Assembly (NCBI GenBank): GCA_023427825.1 | Contig: JAEZAI010000074.1 | Location: 1 to 8,085, forward strand | Source of the DNA: Actinomycetes bacterium | GTDB lineage: Bacteria; Actinomycetota; Acidimicrobiia; Acidimicrobiales; Microtrichaceae | Reading direction: 5' to 3' | DNA: 8,085 nt | Shown: positions 6,858 to 8,085 of the stretch, in pieces | Numbering within the stretch: the first letter of the stretch is position 1 | How the letters are laid out: each line of letters opens with the position of its first letter | Program-made: the position numbers and the translations under genes | Notes under the pieces: generated by a model | Told to the model about the DNA's origin: nothing | Database searches by the model: none | The model's input: the letters and a program-made list of their open reading frames with translations, nothing else

Positions 6858-7133
6858 CCCGTCCGCCACCATCTGGTCGACGACCGAGGAGACCTCGGCG
6901 GAGTCCAGCTCCAAGGTGGCCACGATGTCGCGCTCGGCGATCGGCCGCCGGCTCAGGGCGGCGATGTCGGTGGCGATCGGGCCCAGCACGACCACTGCGC
7001 CACGTCCGTCCACCGCCAGCACGTCGTCGACCGTCGGACGAGGGGGCGCGACCGCCCAACGGACGGTTCGGCCCGTTCGGAGTTGCCGGGCTCCCGTTCC
7101 GGCGGTGGGTTCGTGGGACGCCGTTTCACCCAC
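6840..7133 (-). CDS. PqqD-like small protein (candidate peptide-recognition domain)
   Basis: A 97-residue protein if started at GTG 7133. After about 35 variable residues comes a PqqD-like pattern: strands DVLAVDGRGAVVVLG, a helix PIATDIAALSRR, then ERDIVATLELDSAEVSSVVDQMVADGLLVVV, the winged-helix arrangement ending in the family's typical 'xGLL'. PqqD and its relatives (RRE domains, lasso B1) hold a precursor peptide for a modifying enzyme, so this could be the substrate adaptor of the neighbouring kinase-nucleotidyltransferase. The usual Trp in the family's IW pair is absent (IATDIAAL). Its last 18 bases overlap the 3' end of the fusion gene, convergently. No clear Shine-Dalgarno marks the start; ATG 7181 (113 residues, basic, with CKIC) is an alternative, and its codon coincides with the rightward -10 box. 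Confidence 0.65.
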   Translation of the reverse strand: MGETASHEPTAGTGARQLRTGRTVRWAVAPPRPTVDDVLAVDGRGAVVVLGPIATDIAALSRRPIAERDIVATLELDSAEVSSVVDQMVADGLLVVV

Positions 7134-7151
7134 CGTGCGACAGATCTTGCA

Positions 7152-7181
7152 TTGAACCTGCTTCAGTCGGCGCCGTACCAT
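7152..7181 (+). promoter_or_regulatory. Rightward sigma-70-type promoter
   Basis: TTGAAC (7152-7157), an 18-base spacer and TACCAT (7176-7181) match the housekeeping consensus well for a high-GC genome; transcription would start near 7188. It lies about 205 bases before the second promoter, so it would make either a long leader for the glycine-rich gene or a separate short transcript. The inverted repeat TGAA-CCTGC-TTCA (7153-7165) covers part of the -35 and could be an operator, but its arms are only 4 bp. Confidence 0.5.
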
Positions 7182-7367
7182 CTGGAGGCGTCGGGGCTCA
7201 GGGTACCGACCGGCAAGGGGCGAACGATGGGGCGAGCGCGGGGTCTGAGGACCCGGCTGCGGTGGGGGCGAGCTGGCTGCGCTGCGCCCCTCCGTCCGTC
7301 GCCCGGCACGCCGCCGCATGGAGCGGACGCCGCTGGCTCGTCGCTGTGCACGAACCAGCGCACCACT

Positions 7368-7382
7368 GTGCCGGCACGGCAC
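7368..7382 (+). terminator. Small hairpin between the two promoters
   Basis: GTGCCG and CGGCAC form a perfect 6-bp stem around a 3-base loop GCA, located 4 bases before the next -35 box. It could end the transcript from the 7152-7181 promoter, giving an RNA of about 195 bases. There is no T-run after it, so this is only a possibility. Confidence 0.25.
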
Positions 7383-7386
7383 AAGG

Positions 7387-7415
7387 TTGAGCCATGTTCA
7401 GGGTCGTCGTACCCT
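7387..7415 (+). promoter_or_regulatory. Promoter of the glycine-rich secreted protein gene
   Basis: TTGAGC (7387-7392), a 17-base spacer and TACCCT (7410-7415) form a good sigma-70-type pair. The start of transcription would be near 7422, leaving a leader of about 20 bases that contains the Shine-Dalgarno site before GTG 7442. Spacing and position are ideal for this gene. Confidence 0.6.
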
Positions 7416-7427
7416 CGACAGGTCCCC

Positions 7428-7435
7428 GAGGAGGG
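7428..7435 (+). promoter_or_regulatory. Strong ribosome-binding site fixing the start at 7442
   Basis: GAGGAGGG lies 6 bases before GTG 7442 and 15 bases before the in-frame ATG 7451. The spacing therefore decides for the GTG start. It is the clearest Shine-Dalgarno site in the right half of the window; the other genes there have none. Confidence 0.75.
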
Positions 7436-7441
7436 AAAGCT

Positions 7442-8085
7442 GTGGGAGCGATGCGGGTGAGGCGGCCGTCGGACGCGAGATGGACCGGGCGGGCACGCGT
7501 CCCCGTGGCCCTGATGTCGGCGGTGGCGCTCGTCGCGTCGGTGCTCGGTGTCATCGCCCTGTCGTCGACGCCCGCGTCCGCCAGCATCACCCAGAGTGCG
7601 ACGTTCTCGGGTCCGCTCTCCTGCTCGGGTTGGGTGTCGACGACGGTGCCGACCGGAGCGGTCTCGGCGTCCTACGTGCTCACCGGTGGTGGCGGCGGTG
7701 GGGGCGATGACCGCGACCAGCCGGGGGGTGACGGCGGTCGGGGTGCAGTCGTGTCGGGAACCTTCGGCGTGACGCCCGGCGAGGTGTACTGGGTCAGGAT
7801 CGGCTGCGGCGGTCTGGACTTCGGCGGCGCCGCCGACGGCTACACCAGGGGCGGCGCCTCCCCCGATGCCAGCGGCGGCGGTGGCGGGGCCTCGAGCGCG
7901 CTGTGCGAGGGCACGACGGCGGCCGGTTGCAGCGGCGGCTCCGTGCTGGCCATCGCAGCAGGCGGTGGTGGTGGTGGCAGCTCGTCCAACAACGGGGTCT
8001 GCAGCGACAACGGCGGCGGACGCGGCGGCGACGGCAACGGCGGATCGAGCAGCACCGGCGGGTCGACGGGCGAGAACGGCGGCAA
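7442..8085 (+). CDS. Secreted glycine-rich protein, N-terminal part
   Basis: The frame is open to the window end (214 codons and two bases), so the C-terminus is unseen. Residues 1-19 are basic, 20-40 form the hydrophobic core (VPVALMSAVALVASVLGVIAL) and TPASA|S gives a signal peptidase I site after A47: a clear Sec signal peptide. The mature part begins SITQSATFSGPLSCSGW, then VPTGAVSASYVLTGGGGGGG...RGAVVSGTFGVTPGEVYWVRIGCGG. This 'VPxGV-GGGGG-V.PG' pattern resembles the glycine-rich domain found in surface and phage-tail proteins (Gly_rich_2 type, from memory). Gly/Ser/Asn-rich, low-complexity sequence with scattered cysteines follows. It is probably exported and either cell-surface or extracellular; a role as adhesin or matrix protein is a guess. 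It has its own promoter and ribosome site, so it need not belong to the kinase/PqqD genes. Confidence 0.8.
   Translation, partial: MGAMRVRRPSDARWTGRARVPVALMSAVALVASVLGVIALSSTPASASITQSATFSGPLSCSGWVSTTVPTGAVSASYVLTGGGGGGGDDRDQPGGDGGRGAVVSGTFGVTPGEVYWVRIGCGGLDFGGAADGYTRGGASPDASGGGGGASSALCEGTTAAGCSGGSVLAIAAGGGGGGSSSNNGVCSDNGGGRGGDGNGGSSSTGGSTGENGG

Larger units (their letters stand above)
7134..7441. other. Intergenic regulatory region, about 308 bases
   Basis: The stretch separates the leftward PqqD-like gene from the rightward glycine-rich protein gene. It holds two rightward promoter-like pairs (7152-7181 and 7387-7415) and two small hairpins: GGGTC-TGAG-GACCC (7241-7254) and GTGCCG-GCA-CGGCAC (7368-7382). 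Two tiny ORFs with passable Shine-Dalgarno sites are present but unproven. One is ATG 7227 (AAGGGG at 7215-7220), 77 residues, running to 7460 and overlapping the next gene. The other is GTG 7262 (GAGGA at 7247-7251), 42 residues, to 7390. Neither resembles a family I know, so I do not call them genes. Confidence 0.5.

Noticed and set aside
7134..7382. N-terminal extension of the PqqD-like protein upstream to 7382
   Set aside because: The added residues are Arg/Pro/Ser-rich without structure and would exceed the usual size of about 90-100 residues. The start near 7133 or 7181 fits better.
5768..7390. Long rightward open frame in another phase
   Set aside because: It is Arg/Pro-rich without motifs and overlaps the real fusion gene for most of its length. 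Only its last 42 codons are kept as a weak candidate in the intergenic note.
7840..8085. Leftward proline-rich frame at the window end
   Set aside because: Poly-Pro is simply the reverse complement of the Gly codons of the secreted glycine-rich protein.

Overview
The window is uniformly GC-rich, with dense G/C-ending codons, GTG starts and TANNNT-type -10 elements. NuoM/NuoN, the five-helix membrane molybdoenzyme and the leaderless-looking starts together point to a high-GC actinobacterium. Acidimicrobiia is my best guess, from general resemblance only. No tRNA, rRNA, CRISPR array, transposase or integrase is visible.

Layout. (1) 1-2279: the tail of a respiratory complex I operon, the end of nuoM followed by complete nuoN with a 1-base stop/start overlap, closed by a strong hairpin at 2299-2329. 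(2) 2387-4063: a membrane-anchored sulfite-oxidase-type molybdenum-cofactor oxidoreductase with four N-terminal helices and a fifth preceded by a twin-arginine motif. (3) 4117-6857: a tight rightward set of three genes, probably led by its own leaderless promoter (-10 at 4104-4109). They are a 91-residue protein of unknown function with a CxC motif, a DUF1360-type membrane protein with a CPWC motif, and a 712-residue fusion of an HPr-kinase-like domain, a short PqqD-like stretch and a PF14907-type nucleotidyltransferase. (4) 7133-6840, leftward: a small PqqD-like protein whose 3' end overlaps the fusion gene by 18 bases, tail to tail. (5) 7134-7441: a regulatory region with two good rightward promoters, hairpins and possible tiny ORFs. 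(6) 7442-8085: the start of a secreted glycine-rich protein, cut off by the window edge.

The part most likely to hold something new is 4117-8085. HprK-like kinase, PqqD-like protein and PF14907 nucleotidyltransferase are known to co-occur as separate genes, in the so-called HPr-rel-A context and in some lasso-peptide clusters, where PqqD-like proteins bind a peptide substrate. Here kinase and nucleotidyltransferase are one polypeptide, and the kinase keeps the His-Lys-Asp spacing of true HPr kinase. The PqqD gene is convergent to it, and no HPr, B2 protease or cyclase is in view. The substrate is unknown. Candidates are the CxC protein, a tiny ORF in 7188-7390, or something beyond the window. 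That all these genes form one system is inference.
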